DNA of 64,000 nucleotides. Origin: Peteryoungia wuzhouensis (GTDB taxonomy: Bacteria; Pseudomonadota; Alphaproteobacteria; Rhizobiales; Rhizobiaceae). The stretch spans positions 1 to 64,000 of the forward strand of contig NZ_QJRY01000004.1 of the NCBI RefSeq assembly GCF_003205195.1, given 5' to 3'. The notes under the pieces are model-generated. The model saw only the letters and a list, made by a program, of their open reading frames with translations. It did no database searches and had not been told where the DNA came from. Shown here one piece after another: positions 54,577 through 62,467 of this stretch (position 1 is its first letter; every line of letters begins with the position of its first letter). Both the position numbers and the translations under genes were made by a program.

Positions 54577-55710
54577 TCAGCCCTGCAGACTTGCCGCAAG
54601 CAGCAGGGCGCCGAGCAGGATGACCAGCACGGCGGCGCCGATCTCGATGCCGCTTGCCACCATCCCGGCACGGCGGGAGCCGGGGCCGGACAGCCTGAGC
54701 GCCAGCCCCTTGGCGCCGACGGCAAGGGCTGCGAGCGCTGAAACCGTGATCGCCGTTCCGAGCGCCATGGCAAAGACCGAAAGCACGCCGCCGAGCACCA
54801 GGCCGTTGAGCAGTGCGAAGGTCATGACCAGAAGCGCGCCAGAGCAGGGGCGCAATCCCACCGCAATGACCGCAGACCAGGCATCCCGCAGGCCGAAGGC
54901 GCTCATGCGCAGCATGGCAGGGTCGGGCGCGTGGGTGATGCCGCATTCATGGCAGATCGATCCGGGCGCCAGGGCATCATGATCGTGGCTGACGGCATCG
55001 GCGCGGAAGCGGGAGGCCGCCGCCGGCAGGTCCTTCGGCGCGGTGGCCGGCTCGTTGGTGTCGGCAAACAGTGACGCCGTGACACCGGACGGGCTCATTG
55101 CCGGCGCTGGACCGTCGAAGAGGGGGGACGCTGCACTGTTGCGGCGCAGGGCGGGCGCAAACGAGACCCTCAGCTTGCGGACCAGAAGCCAGACGCCGAA
55201 GGCGACGATCATGGCGTAACTTGCCGTTTCTAGCGCCTGGGTCGCAACCGTCATGGTGATCGCGGTGCCGCGCAGCACGAAATAGGCGGCGCCGACGACG
55301 GCAATCGCGACCACGGCCTGCAGCAGGGCCGAGACGAAGGCGACGAGAATGCCGCGCTTCAGCTCGATCTCATTGGCGAGCATATAGGAGGAGATCACCG
55401 CCTTGCCGTGGCCGGGGCCGGCAGCGTGGAAGACACCATAGGCAAAGGAGAGGCCGACCAGCGTCGCGAGCGCGGAAGGGTCTTCGCGCATGGCCTTCAG
55501 CGCCGTGGTGAGCGCCCGGTAGAAGGCCTGCTGGTGGGTGTTGATCCAGACGAGCAGATGGGCGAAGGGGCCGCTTGCCGGCTGGTAGGAGGGTTCGGCG
55601 GCGCCGACGCCAAGCGGCGATGCCGCATGCGCGAGGCTCGATGCCAGCAGGAGGGCGCCGAGCGTCAGCAGCAGGGGCAGGGCCTTGTTGGCGCGGACCC
55701 CGTTCAGCAT
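54577..55710 (-). CDS. zevB: NicO/RcnA-family metal transporter (ZevB-like)
   Basis: A 377-residue membrane protein of the nickel/cobalt transporter (NicO) family. The signature GVFHAAGPGHGKAVISSYML (HxxxGHGK) and GLRPCSGALLVMTFAL are clear. A loop between the halves has His and Cys (SHDHDA, CHECGITH) that may bind metal. It is coupled to a DUF1007 gene. In Haemophilus, ZevA (DUF1007) and ZevB (NicO-like) are needed for zinc uptake, so zinc is a possible substrate; nickel or cobalt are alternatives. Confidence 0.85.
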   Translation of the reverse strand: MLNGVRANKALPLLLTLGALLLASSLAHAASPLGVGAAEPSYQPASGPFAHLLVWINTHQQAFYRALTTALKAMREDPSALATLVGLSFAYGVFHAAGPGHGKAVISSYMLANEIELKRGILVAFVSALLQAVVAIAVVGAAYFVLRGTAITMTVATQALETASYAMIVAFGVWLLVRKLRVSFAPALRRNSAASPLFDGPAPAMSPSGVTASLFADTNEPATAPKDLPAAASRFRADAVSHDHDALAPGSICHECGITHAPDPAMLRMSAFGLRDAWSAVIAVGLRPCSGALLVMTFALLNGLVLGGVLSVFAMALGTAITVSALAALAVGAKGLALRLSGPGSRRAGMVASGIEIGAAVLVILLGALLLAASLQG

Positions 55711-56348
55711 GTCAGCTCCAGGCGGGTGGCAAAGAGCTTGCCCATGTCGGTGCCGGCCGGATCGTTGAAGAAGGCTTCGGTCAGGTTCGACTGGTTCTGG
55801 GCGATCACCTGGTCCGGGTCCGGGCGGACCACCTGATGCTTGCAGGCGGCGAAAGCCTTGCCCTCGACAACGATGTCGGTGTCCTTGGCGAAGTCGATGG
55901 CCGTGTAGAGGGTCGGGTCATAGACGCCGAAATTCATCCGGCCGCCGATCTTCAGCGGGGTTTTCGGCTTGGCGATGAAGAAGACGAGGAGTTGGTTGTC
56001 CTTGTAGTCGACGTTGAAGACATCGGGCTTGGCGACCTCGGACGAGGCGCCGTCCTTAGATATGAATGTGAAATAGCTGTAGTCGCCGAGCGATTCCCGG
56101 ATCGTGTGGGCGATCTCCTGGAGTTCCGTGTGGTCGAGCTTCAGGTCGCTGTTCTTGTCGAAGTCCATGAGGACGCTCGAGGAGAAGACGTCGTCGAAGC
56201 GCCAGACATTGCGCAGTTCCTTGACCGTGCCGTCATCGGCCGCGACGATCTCCAGCCTTGCTTCAGCAAAGATATGGGGATGCGACCATGCGGGTGTGGC
56301 GAGCAACAGGGCAAGGGCCGCCGCTGCATATCCAAGGCATCCGCGCAT
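55704..56348 (-). CDS. zevA: DUF1007 periplasmic protein (ZevA-like)
   Basis: A 214-residue protein with a signal peptide ending TPAWS and a mature start SHPHIFAEARLEIVA, the metal-binding-looking HPH motif of DUF1007. DFDKNSDLKLDHTELQEI resembles an EF-hand loop. It overlaps the transporter gene by seven bases. The pair probably imports or handles a divalent metal. ATG at 56348 is set by the signal peptide. Confidence 0.86.
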   Translation of the reverse strand: MRGCLGYAAAALALLLATPAWSHPHIFAEARLEIVAADDGTVKELRNVWRFDDVFSSSVLMDFDKNSDLKLDHTELQEIAHTIRESLGDYSYFTFISKDGASSEVAKPDVFNVDYKDNQLLVFFIAKPKTPLKIGGRMNFGVYDPTLYTAIDFAKDTDIVVEGKAFAACKHQVVRPDPDQVIAQNQSNLTEAFFNDPAGTDMGKLFATRLELTC

Positions 56349-56435
56349 GTAATTCGACCTTCCCGCGTTCCGTTCAGGGTGCCTTCCGTGCCTCACGATT
56401 GGGACGAAAATGGGACCCGTTGTTCCGTCAGGCGG

Positions 56436-57332
56436 TCAGGCATAGCGCTTGAACCATGCGTGGAGATAGTCGACGAAAGCGCGCACCTTCGCCGGCAGAT
56501 AGCGCCGATGCGGATAGACGGCATAGATGCCGCGATCCTTCGGGATGAAGTCGTCGAAGAGGGAGATCAGTTCGCCTGAGGCAATATAGGGGCGGGCGAT
56601 GAAATCCGGGATCATCGCGACCCCGAGACCGGCACGGGCGGCGCGTAGCGTCGCCTGCGGGCTGTTGACCTCGATCGGGCCGCTGACGCTGACCGAGATC
56701 GTCGCGCCGTCCTCCGGTTCGACGAAACGGACGCTGTTGTGCGAGCGCGAGTTGGTGTCGATGAGGAAGGGCAGGCGGGACAGTTCGCTCGGGTGGCTGA
56801 GCGGGCCATGGGCGGCGACGAAGGCGGGTGTGGCGCAGGCGTAGATGCGGAAATCGGAGAGTTTGCGGGCGATCATGCCCGAATCGTCGAGCTTGGTGAT
56901 TCGGATGCCCAGGTCAAAACCTTCCTCGATCAGATCGACGAAACGGTCTTCGGCGACGATTTCGAGCGCCAGTTCCGGATTTTCGCTGGCGAAATCGATC
57001 AGCGACTGGCCGATTTCCGCGTCGATGAAGGTGCGCGGCAGGGTGACCTTGAGCTTGCCCTTGAGGTCGGCATTGTTCTCCCGCACGAGGTCGGCGAGGT
57101 TGTCGATCTCCTTCAGAATGTCGGCGGCCGTGCGATAATAGGTGTGGCCGGCCTCGGTCATGGAGAATTGCCGGGTGGTGCGGTTGAGCAGCAGCGCGCC
57201 CAATTCGTCTTCCAATTCACGGACATACTTCGACAGCAGAGCCTTGGACCGGCCCGTCTTGCGGGCCGCTGCGGAAAAGCCTTCGGCTTCCACCACATCG
57301 ATGAAGGCACGAATTCGGGTCAGCGTGTCCAT
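56436..57332 (-). CDS. LysR family transcriptional regulator
   Basis: A 298-residue LysR regulator with MDTLTRIRAFIDVVEAEGFS and the helix-turn-helix TGRSKALLSKYVRELEDELG. The C-terminal half is a standard effector domain (GKLKVTLPRTFIDAEIGQSL). It belongs to the large AaeR/YafC-like branch. It is divergent from the ornithine decarboxylase leader, 573 bases away; a link to polyamine control is possible but unproven. Confidence 0.87.
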   Translation of the reverse strand: MDTLTRIRAFIDVVEAEGFSAAARKTGRSKALLSKYVRELEDELGALLLNRTTRQFSMTEAGHTYYRTAADILKEIDNLADLVRENNADLKGKLKVTLPRTFIDAEIGQSLIDFASENPELALEIVAEDRFVDLIEEGFDLGIRITKLDDSGMIARKLSDFRIYACATPAFVAAHGPLSHPSELSRLPFLIDTNSRSHNSVRFVEPEDGATISVSVSGPIEVNSPQATLRAARAGLGVAMIPDFIARPYIASGELISLFDDFIPKDRGIYAVYPHRRYLPAKVRAFVDYLHAWFKRYA

Positions 57333-57474
57333 GAGGTAATCGGTCTCCTGTTTCTCCGGATTGTGAACATTCGCGCGAGTTCGTTCAACAGATATCGATA
57401 AATGCGGGAAAAAACTTCCCCGGCAGGCGAAAAAACCGCTTGATTATGACGATCGCATTTCTTATCTCCTGCTT

Positions 57475-57904
57475 GCCCAAAGTCGCACGTGCCTGTGGGT
57501 GTCCGCCGACCCTCGAACTGGGATTTATCCCTAAGGTGAGGTCATCGGTAAGGTACCTGGAACTAACCCCTCCAGTCGCTATTCCGGCCAACCGGGAAAT
57601 GCGAGGACATCTTGAAGCAACGACGGTGCGGGCCTTTCTGGTTCTCTGCCGGCTTTCCATCAGCCGGGGTACTGAAGAGGCACACCATCATTGCCGGACG
57701 TGCGGTAGGGTTTCCCTCCAATCCATGGCAGACAAAGCGGATTTATGCGCTCAGGCAAGAGTGCGTTCATCCATCGTTTCGCGCGTCGAGCGTTCGTACG
57801 GTACCGGTGTCTCCACCGACTGGTTTCGAGCGATGTCTCGCCGTCCTTTGTCCATCCGAAGCTTGGCCGCTTCGGGTATCGCTGGAATTTGGAAGGTTAC
57901 ATCG
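57475..57904 (+). ncRNA. Candidate speF leader RNA upstream of ornithine decarboxylase
   Basis: About 430 bases without a clear gene precede the ornithine decarboxylase start. A possible promoter (CTTGAT, then TTATCT) lies near 57439-57465. The stretch has several hairpin-capable segments, for example GGGATTTATCCC (57530-57541 region) and CCGAAGC/GCTTCGG at 57856-57875. A conserved structured RNA called speF was described upstream of this gene in alphaproteobacteria, so position supports the call. I could not align it to the consensus. Confidence 0.5.
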
Positions 57905-59038
57905 ATGACCACTGCACGCATCCTCGACTTCATCAACACCCGACGTCCCGAAGGTCCCTGCCTCGTGGTCGATCTCGACGTCGTGCGCGGCAACTACCAG
58001 GCCTTCCGTCACGCCCTGCCGGACAGCGCGATCTACTACGCCGTCAAGGCAAATCCGGCTCCGGAAATCCTGTCGCTGCTCGCCTCCATGGGCTCGAACT
58101 TTGACTGCGCTTCGGTCGCGGAAATCCAGATGGCGCTCGATGCCGGTGCTGACGCTTCGCGCGTCTCGTTCGGCAACACCATCAAGAAGGAGCGCGACAT
58201 TGCCCGCGCCTTCGCGCTTGGTGTGAACCTCTATGCCGTCGACAGCCACGAGGAAGTCGAAAAGATCGCGCGTGCCGCTCCCGGTTCCCGCGTGTTCTGC
58301 CGCGTGCTGACCGATGGCGAAGGTGCCGAATGGCCGCTGTCGCGCAAGTTCGGCTGCGTGCCTCAGATGGCCGTCGACGTTCTCGTCTACGCTCACCAGC
58401 TCGGCCTCGATTCGTTCGGCGTGTCGTTCCATGTCGGTTCGCAGATGACCAAGGTCGATGCCTGGGATTCGGCTCTTGCCGATGCCAAGCGCGTGTTCTC
58501 GTCGCTGGCCAAGCAGGGTATCCACCTGCAGATGGTCAACATGGGCGGCGGTTTCCCGACCAAGTACCTGCGCGACATCCCGTCGGCGGAAGCCTATGGC
58601 CGTGCGATCAACGGTGCGCTGAAGAAGCACTTCGGCAACCACATCCCACAGACCATCATCGAGCCGGGCCGCGGCATGGTCGGCAATGCCGGTGTGATCA
58701 AGGCGGAAGTCGTGCTGATCTCGAAGAAGTCTGACAATGACGAGCACCGCTGGGTGTTCCTCGACATCGGCAAGTTCGGCGGTCTCGCCGAAACCATGGA
58801 CGAAGCGATCCGTTACCCGATCCGCACCGCCCGTGACGCCGACGCGATGGAGCCCTGCGTGCTGGCCGGCCCGACCTGCGATTCGGCCGACGTCCTGTAC
58901 GAGAAGAACATGTATCCGCTGCCGATCTCGCTTTCGATCGGCGACGAGGTTCTGATCGAGGGGACCGGCGCCTACACCACCACCTATTCGGCGGTGGCGT
59001 TCAACGGCTTCGAACCGCTGAAGTCCTACGTCATCTGA
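57905..59038 (+). CDS. odc: Ornithine (or lysine/ornithine) decarboxylase, alanine racemase fold
   Basis: A 377-residue PLP enzyme of the eukaryotic-type ornithine decarboxylase group, producing putrescine. The PLP lysine is Lys48 in YYAVKANP; phosphate-binding MGGGFPT and EPGRGMVG follow; the catalytic cysteine of the partner subunit is Cys325 in GPTCDSADVLYE. Start ATG at 57905 fits the family; the open frame continues upstream, but that part has no homologous look. It supplies putrescine, the likely substrate of the importer at 3.5-7.6 kb. Confidence 0.93.
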   Translation: MTTARILDFINTRRPEGPCLVVDLDVVRGNYQAFRHALPDSAIYYAVKANPAPEILSLLASMGSNFDCASVAEIQMALDAGADASRVSFGNTIKKERDIARAFALGVNLYAVDSHEEVEKIARAAPGSRVFCRVLTDGEGAEWPLSRKFGCVPQMAVDVLVYAHQLGLDSFGVSFHVGSQMTKVDAWDSALADAKRVFSSLAKQGIHLQMVNMGGGFPTKYLRDIPSAEAYGRAINGALKKHFGNHIPQTIIEPGRGMVGNAGVIKAEVVLISKKSDNDEHRWVFLDIGKFGGLAETMDEAIRYPIRTARDADAMEPCVLAGPTCDSADVLYEKNMYPLPISLSIGDEVLIEGTGAYTTTYSAVAFNGFEPLKSYVI

Positions 59039-59107
59039 CGTCTCCCGCGCCGGCCAACCGGCGCGGACCTTCACAATCATCATCATCGCTTGGGATGGGA
59101 GGCCAGA

Positions 59108-59704
59108 ATGGCCGCTGTTCTGACCAGCATGCGCGCGCTTTTCGCGCCGGCGCCTGCATTTGTCATCGATACTGAAACGCCGGCCGACGTCGTTGCGCGC
59201 GAAGCGCTGCTCGACCGCGCCATGGGGGCGGATCGCCGCAAGAAGTCGTCCGAGAAGATCCGTCGCAACCGGATCCCGGCCGAAGGGCTTGCACTTGTCG
59301 CGCGCGACCGCGACGGCCACGTCATCGGTACGGTTCGGCTCTGGAACATCGAAGCCGGAGTCAGCCGCGAGGGCAAGGCCATCGACGCTTTGCTGCTCGG
59401 GCCGCTTGCCGTCGATTCCGCCCATGAGGGCAAGGGTGTCGGGGCTGCCCTGATGCGGGCTGCCTTGATGGAAGCGAAGAAGCGCGGCCATGGCGCCGTG
59501 CTGCTGGTCGGTGACGCGCCCTATTACGAGCGCTTCGGCTTCTTTGCCGAAAAGACGCAGCATCTCGTGATGCCGGGTCCCTTCGCCCGCGACCGCTTCC
59601 TGGCGCTCGAACTCGTGCCCGGCTGGCTGGAAGGGGCGGCCGGCATGGTGGTCGCCTCCGGCCGCAAGCTGTCGCAACCGTCGGCATTCCGCCGGGCCGC
59701 CTGA
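59108..59704 (+). CDS. GNAT family N-acetyltransferase
   Basis: A 198-residue acetyltransferase. LALVARDRDGHVIGTVRLWN and LLLGPLAVDSAHEGKGVGAAL form the acetyl-CoA-binding core, followed by GHGAVLLVGDAPYYERFGF. ATG at 59108 has GGGAGG upstream. It follows the decarboxylase gene by 69 bases, likely in the same operon. Polyamine acetylation is a reasonable guess from context but not shown. Confidence 0.88.
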   Translation: MAAVLTSMRALFAPAPAFVIDTETPADVVAREALLDRAMGADRRKKSSEKIRRNRIPAEGLALVARDRDGHVIGTVRLWNIEAGVSREGKAIDALLLGPLAVDSAHEGKGVGAALMRAALMEAKKRGHGAVLLVGDAPYYERFGFFAEKTQHLVMPGPFARDRFLALELVPGWLEGAAGMVVASGRKLSQPSAFRRAA

Positions 59705-59732
59705 GCGCCGAGACATTTCCCGAACCTCCAGT

Positions 59733-59762
59733 GAGGGGCCGCGCGCCACCACGCGGTCCCTC
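59733..59762 (+). terminator. Hairpin after the acetyltransferase gene
   Basis: GAGGGGCCGCG pairs with CGCGGTCCCTC (one G-T pair) without a T run. It may terminate weakly or protect the 3' end of the odc message. Confidence 0.45.
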
Positions 59763-59857
59763 AAATGCGTGCAGAGATTGGACTGTTGCCTCTCCCGCAC
59801 CCTTTTTAAAGTCGCCTCGACCGAACAAGCGGGTTCTGGTGATGAGGGAGAGTGGGA

Positions 59858-60493
59858 ATGTTGAAAGTCTTGTCGAGCGGAGTGGCCCTGGCGCTTCTGT
59901 TCACCGTTGCAGCACAGGCCGCCGACGCGGTTCAAGCCTCGCCGGCGCCGCCGCCGGAGGCGGCAGGCGTGTCATCCTTTTCCTGGGCTGGGGGGTATGT
60001 CGGGCTCCATGCCGGTTACGGCTGGGGCGAGGGCGATGCGGCGGCCGGCGGCGCAACCGGCACTATCGATTTCGACGGTGGCCGGTTCGGCGGTTTTGCC
60101 GGCTATAACTTCGACCTCGGCTCCTCGTTGATTGCCGGTATCGAAGGGGACCTCGGCTATGACTGGAACGAGCGCGAGGATGGAACCGAGACCTTCGGAA
60201 CCACGATCCAGGGGGCTATTCGCGGCCGCATCGGTTATGCCGTCGATCGCGCCCTCATCTATGCGGCCGGCGGATGGGCCGCCGCACAGTTCAGTTTCGA
60301 GGATACCGGCGTGTCCATCAAGGAGACGATGAACGGCTGGACCGTCGGCGCCGGCATCGACTACGCGGTGACGGATCGCCTCTTTGCGCGGGCGGAATAT
60401 CGTTACAACGATTACGGAAGCGCCGATATCGGGCCGGTCAATATCGATTTCACCCAGCATGTCGTGCAGGCCGGGATCGGCCTGAAATTCTGA
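59858..60493 (+). CDS. Outer-membrane beta-barrel protein, Omp25/Omp31 type (1)
   Basis: A 211-residue outer-membrane protein. A signal peptide (ending AAQA) is followed by the SFSWAGGYVGLHAGYGWG hallmark, alternating amphipathic strands, the block FAGYNFDLGSSLIAGIEGDL and a terminal phenylalanine (GIGLKF) for barrel assembly. The family is abundant in Rhizobiales (Brucella Omp25/31, Rhizobium RopB). A close paralogue lies at 61758-62390. Confidence 0.9.
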   Translation: MLKVLSSGVALALLFTVAAQAADAVQASPAPPPEAAGVSSFSWAGGYVGLHAGYGWGEGDAAAGGATGTIDFDGGRFGGFAGYNFDLGSSLIAGIEGDLGYDWNEREDGTETFGTTIQGAIRGRIGYAVDRALIYAAGGWAAAQFSFEDTGVSIKETMNGWTVGAGIDYAVTDRLFARAEYRYNDYGSADIGPVNIDFTQHVVQAGIGLKF

Positions 60494-60763
60494 TCTATCC
60501 ACCGCAGCGAGTCGGGCCCGGCCTCCGTCCATGACGGGGCAGGGCTTCTGTTTGGTGTGCGGGCGCGAACTCCGTCGCCTGAAGTCCGTGCGCCGTTTTC
60601 CCAATCGTCAATCCTGGCCGTGGTTTTTCAGTCACACTCCGCTCGCGCGGACATTTCTCCGTTCGATATTGCTAACCTATTGATCTGGCTCAATCCGATT
60701 GGGGTGGTCCAGCCTTTACCTGCGGGTGGCTTTGCCAAAACAGATGTTCAAGGAGAGAGACCC

Positions 60764-61462
60764 ATGACTGCCGCCCGGACCCTGCGCGATCGCGCGCTTG
60801 CCACCACCACCCTGTTGATGCTCGTCGCTCCGGCGGCCATGGCTGCGGATCTCGCGCCCGCGCAGGACCCGGTGCCCCAGGCGACGGCCGATGCGATCCA
60901 GGCGTTGAGCCCCTGGCAGGTTCGCGTGCGCGGCCTCGGCGTCATCACCAATGATTCCGGTTCGGTCGACCAGATCGGCGGTTCGGATCTGTCCTACAGC
61001 AACACCGTCATTCCCGAACTCGATATCAGCTACTACCTGACCGACAATATCGCCGCCGAGCTGATCCTCGGAACGACCTATGCGAATGTCTATGGCGAGG
61101 GCACCATCGCCGGGCTCGGCAAGATCGGCAAGACCTGGGTGCTGCCGCCGACCCTGACGCTGCAGTATCACTTCACCGATTTTGGTGCCTTCAAGCCCTA
61201 TGTCGGTGCCGGCGTGAACTACACGATGTTCTACAAGCAGTCCGGCGACACGGCGAGCGCGCTCGACGTGAAGGACAGCTTCGGCGCCGCGCTGCAGATT
61301 GGTGCCGACTACATGATCAACGAGCACTGGGGCGTGAACTTCGACGTCAAGAAGCTGTTCCTGCGCCCCGACTTCGAGACCACCATCGGCGGCACGACCT
61401 ATACCGGCAAGGCCAAGCTCGATCCGTGGCTGGTCGGTGCCGGCGTGACCTACCGGTTCTGA
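60764..61462 (+). CDS. OmpW family outer-membrane protein
   Basis: A 232-residue protein. Signal peptide MTAARTLRDRALATTTLLML to AMAAD, then an eight-stranded barrel with the OmpW blocks WQVRVRGLGVIT, LDISYYLTDNIAAELILG, KTWVLPPTLTLQYHF and the ending WLVGAGVTYRF. AAGGAGA precedes the ATG. OmpW forms a small channel for hydrophobic compounds. Followed by a strong terminator. Confidence 0.92.
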   Translation: MTAARTLRDRALATTTLLMLVAPAAMAADLAPAQDPVPQATADAIQALSPWQVRVRGLGVITNDSGSVDQIGGSDLSYSNTVIPELDISYYLTDNIAAELILGTTYANVYGEGTIAGLGKIGKTWVLPPTLTLQYHFTDFGAFKPYVGAGVNYTMFYKQSGDTASALDVKDSFGAALQIGADYMINEHWGVNFDVKKLFLRPDFETTIGGTTYTGKAKLDPWLVGAGVTYRF

Positions 61463-61486
61463 CATTGTATTTTTGCGCAGTTGCGG

Positions 61487-61518
61487 GGGGCGATCACAGC
61501 GGTGATCGCCCCTTTTTT
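61487..61518 (+). terminator. Intrinsic terminator after ompW-type gene
   Basis: GGGGCGATCAC (61487-61497) pairs perfectly with GTGATCGCCCC (61502-61512), followed by six T residues. Confidence 0.94.
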
Positions 61519-61669
61519 CTTGCGCGAAATCGTGGCCATTTCGCCACGCCTCACAGTCTTGTGTGCGTCACGAACATTTTTCGGTCCAAGTTGGGAACCA
61601 TCTAACGCTTGGGGACTTTTGCGGCTGGGTCCGGCGAGTCCATCGCGCGGGCGGGAACTCACGCACCAG

Positions 61670-61757
61670 CAGGGTTTGTTTTGTTGTGTTGTATAATTAA
61701 TACACAAACAATCTCAGGATGGTGATATAAGCGACCTTGTAAACAGGAGTGACTCAT
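61670..61757 (+). promoter_or_regulatory. AT-rich promoter region of the second Omp25-type gene
   Basis: An unusually AT-rich stretch for this window, with TATAAT at 61692-61697 and a well-spaced AGGAG (61745-61749) before the ATG at 61758. No good -35 box at the ideal distance was found, so the exact promoter is uncertain. Confidence 0.4.
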
Positions 61758-62390
61758 ATGTTCAAAACCTTCCTTCTCGGATCTGCCGCAGCTGTGGCAA
61801 TTTCGACCTCGGCCTTCGCAGCGGATGCAATCTACGAAGCTCCCGCAGAGCCGCCGGTTGCTGTTGAAGCTGCACCGCAGTTTTCGTGGGCTGGTGGCTA
61901 TGCCGGTATTCTGACTGGCTACGGCTGGGGCGACGGCGAACTCAGCGGTGTCGCTGGCACCGAAAGCTTTGACGGCGCACGCTTCGGCGGCTTCGCCGGC
62001 TACAACTGGGACCTCGGCAACCAGCTCGTTGTTGGTGTTGAAGGCGACCTGAACTACGACTGGAACGAAGAAACCGTCTTCGCAACTGACATCAAGAGCG
62101 GCCTGAACTGGTCGGCTCGTGCTCGCGTCGGTTACGCTATGGACCGCGCCCTGCTGTTCGCAGCTGGTGGTTACACCGGCACGAACATCAAGTCTGACGG
62201 CCCTGGCGGCAGCTTCGACGACACGCTGCATGGCTGGACCATCGGCGGTGGCGTTGACTACGCTCTCACCGACCGCGTGTTCACCCGCCTCGAATATCGT
62301 TACAACGACTTCGGCAGCGGCAACCTCGGCGGCACGGATGTCAAGTTCGACCAGCACGTCGTGAACGTCGGCCTCGCCGTCAAGTTCTGA
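61758..62390 (+). CDS. Outer-membrane beta-barrel protein, Omp25/Omp31 type (2)
   Basis: A 210-residue paralogue of the protein at 59858-60493. Signal peptide (MFKTFLLGSAAAVAISTSAF to A), QFSWAGGYAGILTGYGWGDG, FAGYNWDLGNQLVVGVEGDL and C-terminal AVKF. Repeated use of a few preferred codons and the strong AGGAG suggest high expression. ATG at 61758 is preferred over a GTG three codons upstream. Confidence 0.92.
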   Translation: MFKTFLLGSAAAVAISTSAFAADAIYEAPAEPPVAVEAAPQFSWAGGYAGILTGYGWGDGELSGVAGTESFDGARFGGFAGYNWDLGNQLVVGVEGDLNYDWNEETVFATDIKSGLNWSARARVGYAMDRALLFAAGGYTGTNIKSDGPGGSFDDTLHGWTIGGGVDYALTDRVFTRLEYRYNDFGSGNLGGTDVKFDQHVVNVGLAVKF

Positions 62391-62406
62391 TCGACCTGAT
62401 CATGTG

Positions 62407-62443
62407 AAACGCCCGGCCTTCCTTGCGGATGGCCGGGCGTTTT
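62407..62443 (+). terminator. Intrinsic terminator after the second Omp25-type gene
   Basis: AAACGCCCGGCC (62407-62418) pairs with GGCCGGGCGTTT (62431-62442) and the T tract continues. It also lies between convergent genes and may serve the chemoreceptor gene on the other strand. Confidence 0.9.
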
Positions 62444-62467
62444 GCGTTTTTCCTGTCTTCCGAGCGA

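Noticed and set aside
57440..57904. N-terminal extension of ornithine decarboxylase by 155 residues
   Set aside because: The extension has no resemblance to the family, while the ATG at 57905 gives the standard length. The stretch fits a leader RNA better.
57767..59935. A 722-codon minus-strand frame across odc and the GNAT gene
   Set aside because: Both genes on the plus strand have intact catalytic motifs; the antisense product resembles nothing.
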